From an uncultured Lachnospiraceae bacterium (GTDB lineage: Bacteria > Bacillota > Clostridia > Lachnospirales > Lachnospiraceae), in NCBI GenBank assembly GCA_947176065.1, contig CAMWPB010000012.1:1-64000 (forward strand): 64,000 nt of DNA, written 5' to 3'. The number at the start of each line of letters is the position of its first letter. Positions within the stretch are counted from its first letter, which is position 1. This document shows, piece by piece, positions 49,536 to 58,987 of this stretch. A program made the position numbers and the translations under genes. A model generated the notes under the pieces. The model was not told the DNA's origin. It searched no databases and saw only the letters and a program-made list of their open reading frames with translations.

Positions 49536-50504
49536 ATGAATGCGTATATTGGACATGAATCACAGCTTTCGGGCGTGGAGGAGCACCGGCTGGTTGGCGG
49601 CAGGGGCGACGGTATGCGTCTGCTGCAGGCGGATAATGGAAAAGGGCTGATGATGACACTGTGCCCGGACCGGGGCATGGATATTTCCAGACTCCGCGTA
49701 AACGGCGTCAATATGGGATACTTTTCCGCCTGCGGCTATGTGGCACCGGCTTACTATGAGGGTACGGGGGATAAGTGGCTGAAATCTTTTACAGCGGGGT
49801 TTATGACCACCTGCGGCCTGTACACGGTAGGCACGCCCAGCGTTGATGAGGGGGAGGAGCTTCCCCTGCACGGCTCCATCGGCAATCTGCCTGCGGAGCA
49901 GGTATACTGGCAGGAGGACGGGGATAAAATCCGGGTGTGCGGTGTGGTGAAGGATGAGGCTATATTTGGCAGGAAGCTGGTTCTTCGCCGTGAGATTGAG
50001 ATATCGAAAAAGGAAAACTGCTTTGTGATCCGGGATGAAATAGAGAACACGGGCGACCGCGTGGAACCGCTGGAGATCCTTTATCATATGAACATGGGGT
50101 ATCCGCTTCTGGACGAGGAGAGCATTGTTACGATCCCCTCAAAGGAGGTAGTGCCCAGAAACGACCATGCGGCCCAGGATGTGGAAAACTGCCTGCGGAT
50201 GGAGAAGCCTCAGGCGGGATATGAGGAGCGCTGCTACTATCATAAATTTGCGGGCAAGGAAGGAAAGGCATCAGTTTACCAACCGAAGCTTGGCATGGAG
50301 CTTACGATCACTTTTGACGCGGAGAGTCTGGACGGTTTCGTGGAGTGGAAGATGATGGGCGTGAGGGATTATGTGCTTGGCTTAGAGCCGGGGAACTGCT
50401 ATCCCGACGGCCGGGATGTGATGAGAAAGACAGGGATGCTTAAGTTTTTACAGCCCGGCGGGAGCAGGCGGTATGAGGTGAAGGTAGAGGTTAAAAAAGT
50501 CTGA
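49536..50504 (+). CDS. DUF4432 family aldose-1-epimerase-like protein
   Basis: ATG 49536 follows GGAGGGAATGT; the frame extends to 49491 without a site. 322 residues. The start NAYIGHESQLSGVEEHRLVGGRGDGMRLLQADNGKGLMMTLCPDRGMDISRLRVNGVNMGY is the DUF4432 (galactose mutarotase-like fold) signature. Catalytic-type His residues appear in LPLHGSIGNL and ILYHMNMGYPLL. Probably interconverts anomers or corrects the substrate of the isomerase. Third gene of the sugar operon. Confidence 0.87.
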   Translation: MNAYIGHESQLSGVEEHRLVGGRGDGMRLLQADNGKGLMMTLCPDRGMDISRLRVNGVNMGYFSACGYVAPAYYEGTGDKWLKSFTAGFMTTCGLYTVGTPSVDEGEELPLHGSIGNLPAEQVYWQEDGDKIRVCGVVKDEAIFGRKLVLRREIEISKKENCFVIRDEIENTGDRVEPLEILYHMNMGYPLLDEESIVTIPSKEVVPRNDHAAQDVENCLRMEKPQAGYEERCYYHKFAGKEGKASVYQPKLGMELTITFDAESLDGFVEWKMMGVRDYVLGLEPGNCYPDGRDVMRKTGMLKFLQPGGSRRYEVKVEVKKV

Positions 50505-50606
50505 GGAAACCATGGCAAATTGACAAAAATATTGCAGGAACGATATACTGGAAAATAAATGGACGGATAGGCTTATAGGGATAAGATACAGTAGGAAGGA
50601 AAAGAG

Positions 50607-51365
50607 ATGGGATACCAGAATGACTGGCGGCTGCTGGAATTGGATGATATGGTGGATGAGATGGAGCACCGCCAGCCGACGGAAGAGTTTTTGTTTTATG
50701 AGGCGGTTGTGAGCGGTGACGTGGAAGCGGTCAGAAAAAACTGTGAGCAGGAGCGGTTTCTGGATCATGAGGGTGTGGGCGTGTTGTCGAAGGACCCGAT
50801 CACCAATCTGAAATATCATTTTGTGATTACCACGGCGATGATTACGCGGCTGTGCAGGCAGAGGGGGATGGAGCTGGAACAGGCTTTTCGGATGAGTGAT
50901 TTTTATATCCTGAGTCTTGACGATCTGCATACCGTACAGGAGATACGGCATCTGCATGACGAAATGGTGCTGGATTATACGGAGAAGATGCGCAGAATCC
51001 ACCGCGGGGACAAAGGCTCCCGCCATATCAGTGCATGCAAGGAATATATTTATACACATATCAAAGAGAGAATTACCATTGAGGAAATCGCACAGCAGAT
51101 TGGCGTATCGTCCGGCTATCTCTCCCGCCTGTTTAAAAAGGAGACGGGAGAGTCCGTCAGCGCTTATATCCGTGCGCAAAAAATCCAAATGGCAAAAAAT
51201 ATGCTGCGGTACAGCGATTATACGCTGGTTGACATCGCAAACCGCCTTGCCTTTTCGTCCCAGAGTCATTTTATCCAGCAGTTCCGTGAACAGACCGGGA
51301 TGACGCCGAAAAAATACCGGGATCTAAATTATATGGTGCATATGGGAATCAGAGATTCAGTATAA
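50607..51365 (+). CDS. AraC-family regulator
   Basis: 252 residues; GGAAGGAAAAGAG precedes the ATG. The N-terminal 140 residues form an unrecognised helical sensory part. The C-terminal AraC domain: ACKEYIYTHIKERITIEEIAQQIGVSSGYLSRLFKKETGESVSAYIRAQKIQMAKNMLRYSDYTLVDIANRLAFSSQSHFIQQFREQTGMTPKKYR. No PocR or cupin part. The 3' end overlaps the convergent GH94 gene by 17 bases. A regulator of the flanking phosphorylase genes or of the isomerase operon is inferred. Confidence 0.9.
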   Translation: MGYQNDWRLLELDDMVDEMEHRQPTEEFLFYEAVVSGDVEAVRKNCEQERFLDHEGVGVLSKDPITNLKYHFVITTAMITRLCRQRGMELEQAFRMSDFYILSLDDLHTVQEIRHLHDEMVLDYTEKMRRIHRGDKGSRHISACKEYIYTHIKERITIEEIAQQIGVSSGYLSRLFKKETGESVSAYIRAQKIQMAKNMLRYSDYTLVDIANRLAFSSQSHFIQQFREQTGMTPKKYRDLNYMVHMGIRDSV

Positions 51366-53760
51366 TCTCATTTTCCTCCTGTAAAAGACTGGCAGGAATG
51401 TAATTGTCGTTTAGCGCCTTACCGTTTAGGAGGAGCTTTTCACAGCCGGATTCGCGTCCGTTTGGGTTTTCCACAAGGATGTGCAGATGCTTTCCGCGGA
51501 AATCCTTGTCGATCTCAAGACGTTTCCAATCCCGGGGAATGGCAGGGGCAAGACGGATGCCGCACAAATCCGGGCGCAGGCCCAGGATACCTTCCACACA
51601 TCCGACCATAATGGTGGAGGCCGTTCCCGTCAGCCAGTGGACATGAGAGCGGCCATGATGTACGCTGGCGCGTCCTTCCGTAAACTGGCCGTAGCAGTAA
51701 GGTTCGATGCGGCGGATCTCGGCGATGTCATTCTGGGCAGCAGGCGCGTTTTCCATAAAGTAGGTGAAAGCGCGTTCTCCATGTCCCATCAAAGCCTCCG
51801 CCAGAATCAGCCAGCCCTGTGACTGGGAGAAGATGCCGGCGTTTTCCTTGGTACCCTGATTATAGATCACAGCCAGCGCGCCGTCGAAGGCATGGGCGTG
51901 GTAGGGCGGGTCCATCAGGAGGGCGCCGTACCTGGTGTTCAGCGTTTCGTACACATTTGTCATGACCAGATCCGCCTGTCCGGCGTCCGCAAGTCCGCTG
52001 ATGACGGAAAAGCTCTGGGGATTGAGCCAGAGGCTGGCTTCCGGGTCCGAGGCTGTGCCGATGCGTCTGCCATCCTCCGTAAAACCGCGGATGAAGCGGT
52101 TGCTGTCCCAGCACAGGCCCTGTATTTTTTTCTTCATTTCTGACTGTTGTCTGTCCAGATAATCCACATATTCCACATCGTTTTGAAAGGCGGCAAAGTG
52201 CCGCAAAATAGTCAGGGCATAGAAGAACTGCATGGCTACAAAGGTGGATTCGCCGTCCGCGCCAAGCCGCAGACAGTCGTTCCAGTCCGCATAGAGTCCT
52301 GCCGGCATCCCGTGTGGCCCAAGATGGTCAAAGGAAAATTGCACGGCCCGTTTCAGATGCTCGTAAACGGTTGCCTCATCCCGGTCCGCAAAAGGAACGG
52401 TCTCATTAAGAAACGCAGTGTTGCCGGTTTCCGTGATATATTTATAGACAGTCGGGAAAAGCCACAGGGCGTCGTCGGCACGGTATGCCGGGTGTCCTGT
52501 CTCTTCGCGGTAGGAGGCGTCGTCCGGCGTGTCCTCGCGGCCCGGCGTGTGGGTGAATTTCACCAGAGGCAGACCGCCGCCGTTACTTACCTGCGCGGAG
52601 AGCATAAAGCGGATTTTTTCCACAGCCATTTCCGGCGCAAGGTGGATGATACCCTGAATATCCTGCACGGTGTCACGGTAGCCATAGCCGTTTCGGAGGC
52701 CGCAGTAGATAAAAGAGGCCGCCCGGGACCAGATAAAGGTCATAAAACAGTTGTAGGCATTCCATGTGTTGATCATGGTATCAAATTCCGGGCTTGGTGT
52801 GCTGACGCGCAGATGGGAAAGCCTTTCGTCCCAGCTCTGTTTCAACGCAGCGATCTCCCGCGTGAGCATGTCGGAGGGCATGCCGTACTGGCTGACAACG
52901 GCGGCCGCCTCATCGGAAGGCTTCATGCCAAGCAGGAAAGCGACGGTTCTGGTTTCGCCGGGCGCCAGCTCAACGGTGCAGGAGAGCGCGCCGCAGGAAT
53001 TTTCGTTGCAGCTTGTGACATTACCCAGACTGCCGGACTGTACGCCCTGTGGATTGCCGTAGCCGTGATACCGCCCAAGAAACAGCTCTTTGTCGCCGCA
53101 GTAGGAGGAAACTTTTTCCCCTGCAAGTGCGAAAAAGCGTTCTACGGTGCATTTTCCGTCGACCAGCTTACCCGGAGGCTGCCTGTCCAGATTGTTGTGG
53201 ATCTGCTGGGTGATGCGGTTTTCCTCAAACAGGGTTCTGGTAATGAACAGGGAGTACTGCAGATTCACCTGATCCTGTTCATAGTTATTGTGGTTGGTAA
53301 ACTCGGCGTAGCCGGTCAGGGTGAGATTCCTCGGGCGGGACGAGCGGTTGGTCACGGAAAGCGACCATACCTCATGGGTTTTCCCAAGAGGAACATAGTA
53401 TACCGCTTCGGAAAAAATACCATCATACAGAGCGGTCATTTTCGTATAGCCCAGACCGTGATGACATCTGCTCTCATAGCGGTCCAGATCCTTTCCAACC
53501 GGCTGCCAGGAAGCGGACCAGTAATCCTTTGTATCATTGTCGCGGATGTAAAGATACCGCCCGGGCTGGTCAAACTGATTGAAAACATAGCGCAGGATTC
53601 TTCCGTTGGCGCCGGATCTGGCAAAGCTATAACCGCCCGCGTTATTGGAAATGATCGCGCCGTATTCGGGCGAGCCCAGATAGTTGACCCAGGGAGCGGG
53701 GGTGTCAGGCCGCTCGATCACATATTCACGGTTTGCATCGTCAAAGTATCCGTATCTCAT
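51349..53760 (-). CDS. GH94 phosphorylase (cellobiose phosphorylase-like)
   Basis: 803 residues, the usual length of cellobiose phosphorylase. It opens MRYGYFDDANREYVIERPDTPAPWVNYLG, as in the family, followed by the beta-sandwich and the alpha6/alpha6 barrel. The catalytic acid sits in YADWNDCLRLG at Asp492, matching known GH94 enzymes (Asp490 in Cellvibrio/Cellulomonas CBP). RNGYGYRDTVQDIQGI and the phosphate-site HHGRSHVHW region are present. It splits a beta-glucosidic disaccharide with phosphate into glucose 1-phosphate and a sugar. Cytosolic. It follows the other GH94 gene by 26 bases. Confidence 0.9.
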   Translation of the reverse strand: MRYGYFDDANREYVIERPDTPAPWVNYLGSPEYGAIISNNAGGYSFARSGANGRILRYVFNQFDQPGRYLYIRDNDTKDYWSASWQPVGKDLDRYESRCHHGLGYTKMTALYDGIFSEAVYYVPLGKTHEVWSLSVTNRSSRPRNLTLTGYAEFTNHNNYEQDQVNLQYSLFITRTLFEENRITQQIHNNLDRQPPGKLVDGKCTVERFFALAGEKVSSYCGDKELFLGRYHGYGNPQGVQSGSLGNVTSCNENSCGALSCTVELAPGETRTVAFLLGMKPSDEAAAVVSQYGMPSDMLTREIAALKQSWDERLSHLRVSTPSPEFDTMINTWNAYNCFMTFIWSRAASFIYCGLRNGYGYRDTVQDIQGIIHLAPEMAVEKIRFMLSAQVSNGGGLPLVKFTHTPGREDTPDDASYREETGHPAYRADDALWLFPTVYKYITETGNTAFLNETVPFADRDEATVYEHLKRAVQFSFDHLGPHGMPAGLYADWNDCLRLGADGESTFVAMQFFYALTILRHFAAFQNDVEYVDYLDRQQSEMKKKIQGLCWDSNRFIRGFTEDGRRIGTASDPEASLWLNPQSFSVISGLADAGQADLVMTNVYETLNTRYGALLMDPPYHAHAFDGALAVIYNQGTKENAGIFSQSQGWLILAEALMGHGERAFTYFMENAPAAQNDIAEIRRIEPYCYGQFTEGRASVHHGRSHVHWLTGTASTIMVGCVEGILGLRPDLCGIRLAPAIPRDWKRLEIDKDFRGKHLHILVENPNGRESGCEKLLLNGKALNDNYIPASLLQEENEIILNL

Positions 53761-53786
53761 TTACTGTGCAACTCCCTTTCTGTGTT

Positions 53787-56486
53787 TTATACAAGTTTCA
53801 CGGTGATTCGGTGCGCGCTCTCCGAAAGGCTCTCAAGCAGTTCCCGGGAGAGAATGGCAAAAGTGTTGTCCTCCACAGGAAGGGACGTCCCGCCGCAGAG
53901 GGCGGAATCCATATGATAGGAGCCGAATTCTTTACCCGATTCATTCTGGTAAACGACGGTAAAGGTTTTCCCGGCAAAGGGAACGGTGATGGAGGCTGTG
54001 CCCGCCTCGTCAAACTGTGCGGCAAGCAGTTTGGGGGAGAGCATAAGCGCGCCGCCTTTTCCCCGGACGCCGAATACTTCCGTGATCATAGTCATCATAA
54101 ACCAGCTTGCGGCGCCTGTCAGATAGTGGTACATACCGCGTCCGTCCGCGCGGAAGTATTCGGGGATGCCCGGATAAATATGGCTGGTATGAAAATCGAG
54201 AGCGGTGTCCGCAAGTGTTTCCAGCGCTTTCCAGCCTTCTTTGACAAAACCTCTGCGGTACAGGGCGTTTGCGTACATCACCGTCATATGGGAGAAGACC
54301 GCGCCGTTTTCCTTTTCGCCGTAGGCAAATCCGAACATTCTTCCCATATCGAATTTCAGTTCCTCAAAGTCGGTGTTCAGGCGGTATCCGCCGATTTCCT
54401 TCCGATAAAGATAACGATCGGCAGCTTTGACTATTTTGGCAATATGTTCGTCTTCGGCAACGCCGCCCATAATGGCGAAGACCTGTCCCGTCAGCATCAT
54501 GCGCACCTGATCGCCGAAGAATCCTTCCACGGCGTTTCCGTGATTGTCATAATAGCTGTTAAACCATCCCTCTCCGCCGTTTCCCGCAATCCATTCCTGA
54601 GAGCGGATATGCGTCGTCAGCCAGTCAGCCTTTCTGGTCAGATCTTCCGCCAGATCGGAGAGCCGGAAGGCTTTACGGCTTCCCGTGACAAAATGGCGGC
54701 AGCAGGTGCTATAGTCGTTCAGAATCCGATGTTTTTCGTTTATGTCGTCATAGACCTTCGGGTCATCCGTAAGCAGAACGGAGATTTCCTCCAGCAGCTC
54801 TACAGTATGCCCGGCGGAGACACTGTCCAACAGAAGCAGCAGTGACGCCAGATCACGTAGATTACCGGCGTAGGCACAGGTGAACGCCACGCTCTCACCG
54901 TGTTCCGCGGCCATATCCAGCGCGTCGTTCCAGTCCGCGCCCCGCAGGCGGTAGATATTGTGATCCCCCACCTCGTAGAAGGCGGTGAGCTGCTGGACCA
55001 GAAGGTGCTCCAAAATGCTGCCGGTGTAGATTTCGTTCCGCTCCGTGAGCTGTCTGCTGCCACTGTCTGAAGACCAGAGGGTATCCATGCAGGTTCCGCG
55101 CATGGTTTGTGCGTCCTTAAAATAGGGAGCTTCCCTATACAGGATGTCGATATCTCCTGTCTGGTCTATGTACAGTCTGGTGGTCATAAGGGGCCAGAGG
55201 GCATGATCCATCCAGACCCGGGCAATGCCGTTGCGGTCAGCGATAAAATTTCCGTTTCCGTCTCCGATAATGGTGGCGTTGGTGCCGTCGATACGGACGC
55301 CGCCGTAGTTTGCCTCGATCATCCGGCCGACTCCCAGCGGCTCCATCAGAAGCAGGGACAGACAGTCCTGCCACAGATCACGCCAGCCCCGGCCGCCTCT
55401 GCCGTAATCGTGGTGGGGCAGGAAGGAACAGCCGAACAGGCGGCGCAAATAGGGCTGGAAGCTGACCCATTTCATAAAACGGTCAAAGGTCTCATTTTTG
55501 GTATGGTAGTCCACACATACTTTTTTCTGCCAGTAGGATCTGGTTTCCGTCAACGCATCCTGTACCTTCTGTAAGGTATTGTATTTTTCAAGAAGTTTTT
55601 CTATAGCAGCGTTATCCTCCGCTACGCCGAGCAGAATGATATAGTCGATCGTCCCGTTTGGAGAGAGCGTTGTTTTTCCAAAACGGAATGCGCCCATGGC
55701 TTCCTTTCCCTGCGCCCTGCTGTCAGCAGGCAGCCCGGCCGTCTGTTCATAAACACATCGGGGATGGGTGTAGGAACCGCCTTCGCCGATGTAGTCCTCA
55801 ACAGTAGGGTAGAACGCTTCGGGTACACCTCCCTCTCCGGTGAAGCCTGCCACATAGTAGGTCTTATGGTTCGGGCGGTGGCCCTTTTCATCGAAGGACA
55901 TGGTAGGTGTGACGATAACCCCTTCTTTGGTTGTTCTGATGCGGTGAAGCATGGAGGTCACGTTTCTGTGGTCGCGCATGTTGTCCGCACTGCGTCCGTA
56001 AACAGGCACGGCGCCGTAGGCCGTCAGCATTTTGGGTTCTTCCGATATATTCTGCACCGTTATGTGCATGAGCTCCACGTTGTCGTTTCTGGGAATAAAG
56101 GAGGTGACGGTGGTTTTAATGCCGAGCGGTTCTGAGGTGCGCGTCAGCGTCTGCCACATAAAGCCGGCGGTCAGCTGGCTGTCATCCTGCCGGGAGGTAA
56201 ATTTGTCCGCCTCCTGACTGGCAGAAGCGCCCATGGCGGAATAAACGCCCGCATCGTCAATGACACACCAGAAGTTCCGGGTGGAACGGTTATTATGCAG
56301 ATTCTCGGAGCTTACCGGCTCCAGAAGAAAGCTCTCCTGATCAAGCTTGGCATCACCGCCAAGGTTTGGCGTGACTGCGCTTTTCAACCCTGTTTCCGAA
56401 GCGAGAGGAAAATACAGATAGCTTGTGTTTTCCGGCTGCATCAGGGTAAAACTTCCGTGTTCATCAATGAATTTTATGGGTTCCAA
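53787..56486 (-). CDS. GH94 phosphorylase, long form (laminaribiose/oligoglucan-phosphorylase-like)
   Basis: I choose TTG at 56486 (behind GAGAGGAGC) as start because the open frame upstream to 56600 is not protein-like. 899 residues. LASETGLKSAVTPNLGGDAKLDQESFLLEP, SRNFWCVIDD-like and ADWNDALDM (Asp518 catalytic) mark it as a GH94 of the long group that includes beta-1,3-oligoglucan and laminaribiose phosphorylases. HHDYGRGGRGWRDLWQDCLSLLL is the conserved barrel segment. First gene of the pair; its partner follows after 26 bases. Together they would give glucose 1-phosphate from imported beta-glucan oligomers. Confidence 0.87.
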   Translation of the reverse strand: MEPIKFIDEHGSFTLMQPENTSYLYFPLASETGLKSAVTPNLGGDAKLDQESFLLEPVSSENLHNNRSTRNFWCVIDDAGVYSAMGASASQEADKFTSRQDDSQLTAGFMWQTLTRTSEPLGIKTTVTSFIPRNDNVELMHITVQNISEEPKMLTAYGAVPVYGRSADNMRDHRNVTSMLHRIRTTKEGVIVTPTMSFDEKGHRPNHKTYYVAGFTGEGGVPEAFYPTVEDYIGEGGSYTHPRCVYEQTAGLPADSRAQGKEAMGAFRFGKTTLSPNGTIDYIILLGVAEDNAAIEKLLEKYNTLQKVQDALTETRSYWQKKVCVDYHTKNETFDRFMKWVSFQPYLRRLFGCSFLPHHDYGRGGRGWRDLWQDCLSLLLMEPLGVGRMIEANYGGVRIDGTNATIIGDGNGNFIADRNGIARVWMDHALWPLMTTRLYIDQTGDIDILYREAPYFKDAQTMRGTCMDTLWSSDSGSRQLTERNEIYTGSILEHLLVQQLTAFYEVGDHNIYRLRGADWNDALDMAAEHGESVAFTCAYAGNLRDLASLLLLLDSVSAGHTVELLEEISVLLTDDPKVYDDINEKHRILNDYSTCCRHFVTGSRKAFRLSDLAEDLTRKADWLTTHIRSQEWIAGNGGEGWFNSYYDNHGNAVEGFFGDQVRMMLTGQVFAIMGGVAEDEHIAKIVKAADRYLYRKEIGGYRLNTDFEELKFDMGRMFGFAYGEKENGAVFSHMTVMYANALYRRGFVKEGWKALETLADTALDFHTSHIYPGIPEYFRADGRGMYHYLTGAASWFMMTMITEVFGVRGKGGALMLSPKLLAAQFDEAGTASITVPFAGKTFTVVYQNESGKEFGSYHMDSALCGGTSLPVEDNTFAILSRELLESLSESAHRITVKLV

Positions 56487-56748
56487 TTTGCGTGCTCCTC
56501 TCTTTTCCAGATAATTTTTTGTTGGCAGATACTTATTTAAAATTATAAGAAAAACGGGAGAGTGGGGAAACAAAAAACAGTAGAAAAATATCAGAATCAT
56601 GACCTAAAATGAAAAAATCAGCTCCAAGGATTCTTTTTTTTGCCCGAAAGTAAACGTCAGGTAACAAATGCCGTCCGGTACTTTTCTTTAAGAGGAAAAT
56701 AGTATAAAATGAGGTGCGGATAAAATTGTAGTGGAAGAAGAGCTAAGG

Positions 56749-56774
56749 TTATGATATACTCGAATATATCATAA
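56749..56774. promoter_or_regulatory. Perfect dyad in the GH94/chemoreceptor divergent region
   Basis: TTATGATATA (56749-56758), 6 bases, TATATCATAA (56765-56774), exact inverted repeat. It lies 130 bases before the chemoreceptor start and is followed by TTTGGCTTTTTT, so it could be an operator or a terminator-like hairpin. A second hairpin CCGCCT-N12-AGGCGG (56818-56841) lies in the leader. The region 56487-56903 otherwise holds the GH94 operon upstream sequence; ATTATA (56542-56547, -10 on the minus strand) is the only clear box. Confidence 0.55.
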
Positions 56775-56903
56775 TTTGGCTTTTTTGTGCTGTTAAAATT
56801 GCCAAATTTCAGTGAGCCGCCTTGACAAAGTTGAGGCGGTTTACGAACGGGAAAAAGTGCGCAGGGGAAGGCACGGTATATTTTTAACAGGAGGACTACA
56901 GTT

Positions 56904-58457
56904 ATGGAAGGGAACAAGAGAGTTAATTTGTCTGCACTGGATGAGTACATCAATAAGGTATATGTACTGGTTTTGCTGCTCATACCGGGAGCATGCCAGT
57001 GTGCGGGTATCTTATATACCTTTTTGAAAATTGTGGGCTGGCTGCCGCCTGTTTCATGGACGGCGCTGATTATTTTTGATATTACCTGTCTGATTTATCT
57101 GGCAGTAGGCATCTTTTTGGTTAAGACTGGATTTGAGGACGGTTTTGTGAAAGCGTCCAGTCTGAAAGCCGGTAAAATCTATATTATTGTGCTTATGATC
57201 ATCCAGTGGAACTTTATCCAGTATATGGTTCCGGCGAAGGATTTTTGGGGATTTGCCTTTTTCTTTGTGGTGCTTACTACCTTTTTCCTTGATTATAAGC
57301 TGGTTGCCATTACGTCGTTAGAAGTAGGCGTTTCCCTTGTGATTGCCTGGGTGGTAAAGGCGGAGGTTCTCCTGCCGGCGAAAGATGAGCTGTTTATCAC
57401 AAACATGTTTGACAGAGGCGTCTGCCTGTGCTTATCGCTTCCCACCACGGTGCTTATGACTTATCTGGTAAGCCGTTTCCTTGTCAATGCCAAGAAGGAT
57501 GAGATGGAGCGGAACAATGAAAAGGTGAAAAACGTGCTTGATTCCGTGCAGACTCTTTCAGAAAGCCTTTTGAGCGCAGGACAGGCCCTCTCGCAGATTT
57601 CGGAAAATGAGAGCGCTTCCGTGGAGGAGCTGTCAGCTACCAGCGAGCAGCTGCTGGAGGGCAGCAACAGGCTGGATGACAAGACCAGAGAGAGTATGGA
57701 AAACCTGAATGAGCTGGACGAGTGGAAGAATGTTGTGGCGGATAACGTGGAGAAGGTAGAGCAGACGTCGAAGGATCTGTTAGACAAGACCAGAGAGAAT
57801 GAGAAACGTCTTGATGAACTGAAGGAAATCAACGGCGATGTTTCCCGGTCTATGGTTGCCACGACGGATGTAGCGCAGAAGCTGTCTAAGGCGGTGGAGC
57901 AGATCGGTATGACGTTAAATCTGATCAGCGATATTTCGTCTTCCACGAATCTGCTGGCGCTGAACGCTTCTATCGAGGCTGCCAGAGCGGGAGAGGCCGG
58001 CAGAGGGTTTGCCGTGGTTGCGCAGGAGGTCGGCAATCTGGCAAACAGCACGCAGGAATCGCTGGAGGAAGTTGCGAAGGTGATCCAGACGGTGCAGGAC
58101 AATGTGAAAGAGATCACCATGTATGTCAATGACAATTCCAAGAAGCTGGAAAGGCAGAACGAGTATTTTACCAATGTATATGCGGGCATACAGGATATGA
58201 CGCAGCTTCTCGGCGTTGCGGCGGATGCGGTGAGTACTATGGGAGACGCGCATCATAAGCAGGCAACGGTGATACAGAGCACCGTATCCATCAACAAAGA
58301 GATTGCGGATGATATCGGCAAGGAAAACACCCAGTTCCAGACCATTAACGGCATGGTGGAGAGCAATGTAAATGATATCGCAGAGATGTCTGCACAGATT
58401 AGCACCATCAATAAGATGGTGGATGAGATGAATAATCTACTGAAGAGAGAAGAATGA
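56904..58457 (+). CDS. Methyl-accepting chemotaxis protein
   Basis: 517 residues. About five or six N-terminal membrane helices with short loops (residues 15-190) replace the usual large sensory domain, then a HAMP-less coiled-coil linker ([19 protein letters not shown]) and the signalling domain, whose hairpin tip [51 protein letters not shown] is unmistakable. No CheW-like pentapeptide is visible. AGGAGG precedes the ATG. It should report on a membrane signal. The motility machinery is not in this window. Confidence 0.9.
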   Translation: MEGNKRVNLSALDEYINKVYVLVLLLIPGACQCAGILYTFLKIVGWLPPVSWTALIIFDITCLIYLAVGIFLVKTGFEDGFVKASSLKAGKIYIIVLMIIQWNFIQYMVPAKDFWGFAFFFVVLTTFFLDYKLVAITSLEVGVSLVIAWVVKAEVLLPAKDELFITNMFDRGVCLCLSLPTTVLMTYLVSRFLVNAKKDEMERNNEKVKNVLDSVQTLSESLLSAGQALSQISENESASVEELSATSEQLLEGSNRLDDKTRESMENLNELDEWKNVVADNVEKVEQTSKDLLDKTRENEKRLDELKEINGDVSRSMVATTDVAQKLSKAVEQIGMTLNLISDISSSTNLLALNASIEAARAGEAGRGFAVVAQEVGNLANSTQESLEEVAKVIQTVQDNVKEITMYVNDNSKKLERQNEYFTNVYAGIQDMTQLLGVAADAVSTMGDAHHKQATVIQSTVSINKEIADDIGKENTQFQTINGMVESNVNDIAEMSAQISTINKMVDEMNNLLKREE

Positions 58458-58972
58458 TACATATTTTTCCGTACATGAAATTTACAATCCGATCCGGGAA
58501 GACGCCGGAGGAGGTAAACCGTATTATGGAGACCGGGACTGCGGTTCGGGACGGATTCCTGCAGTATTCACCTGATGGGACAGATTTTGTCGGAGAGGTT
58601 TGGGAATCGGAGTTTGAGGTGGTACCGAGACTGCCGCTCGGATTTCGGGACTCCTTCCTGCCTGTGATTACGGGACATATACAGTCGTGGGGAAGCGGTG
58701 CGGCAGTGGACATTCATATGGGCTTACGGGCGGACGGGCTTATCTTTTGTGTGGTCTTGTTCGGCATGACGGGTCTGTACTTTCTGGTCAGTCTGCTTAG
58801 TCTGATTGTGGGTCAGCCGGATGGGTGGAAAGCGGCAGTATCGGCGGTCGGGTTTTTCCTTTTCGGGCAGCTTATTGTGAGAGGCGGGTTTTATATTCCG
58901 GCCAGAAAGGCGAAGCGGAGGCTGGAGGAGCTGCTTGGTGAAGCGGCAGACACGGACGGCAGCGTATACTGA
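58454..58972 (+). CDS. Unknown protein with two membrane helices
   Basis: 172 residues; start overlaps the chemoreceptor stop by 4 bases (ATGA), so it is translationally coupled. The N-terminal 90 residues are polar ([25 protein letters not shown]), then two hydrophobic stretches ([25 protein letters not shown] and [21 protein letters not shown]) and a basic tail. No family recognised. Coupling suggests a role linked to the chemoreceptor. Confidence 0.6.
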   Translation: MIHIFPYMKFTIRSGKTPEEVNRIMETGTAVRDGFLQYSPDGTDFVGEVWESEFEVVPRLPLGFRDSFLPVITGHIQSWGSGAAVDIHMGLRADGLIFCVVLFGMTGLYFLVSLLSLIVGQPDGWKAAVSAVGFFLFGQLIVRGGFYIPARKAKRRLEELLGEAADTDGSVY

Positions 58973-58987
58973 AAGAAGGAGAAGGCG

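Noticed and set aside
47883..49556. A 557-codon open frame on the minus strand
   Set aside because: It runs antisense to the FGGY kinase, whose ATP, sugar and C-terminal motifs are clear. The minus-strand translation has no recognisable domain and is rich in His/Arg/Pro, typical of a shadow frame in mid-GC sequence.
52147..53916. A 589-codon open frame on the plus strand
   Set aside because: Antisense to the first GH94 gene, which has family start, catalytic ADWND and good operon spacing. The plus frame has no ribosome site and no domain.
53733..54845. A 370-codon open frame on the plus strand
   Set aside because: Antisense to the long GH94 gene; no ribosome site or family.
56749..56774. 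Dyad considered as an operator for AraC regulator 50607
   Set aside because: AraC proteins bind direct repeats of a different form, and the T-run after the dyad fits a terminator too; no firm assignment made.
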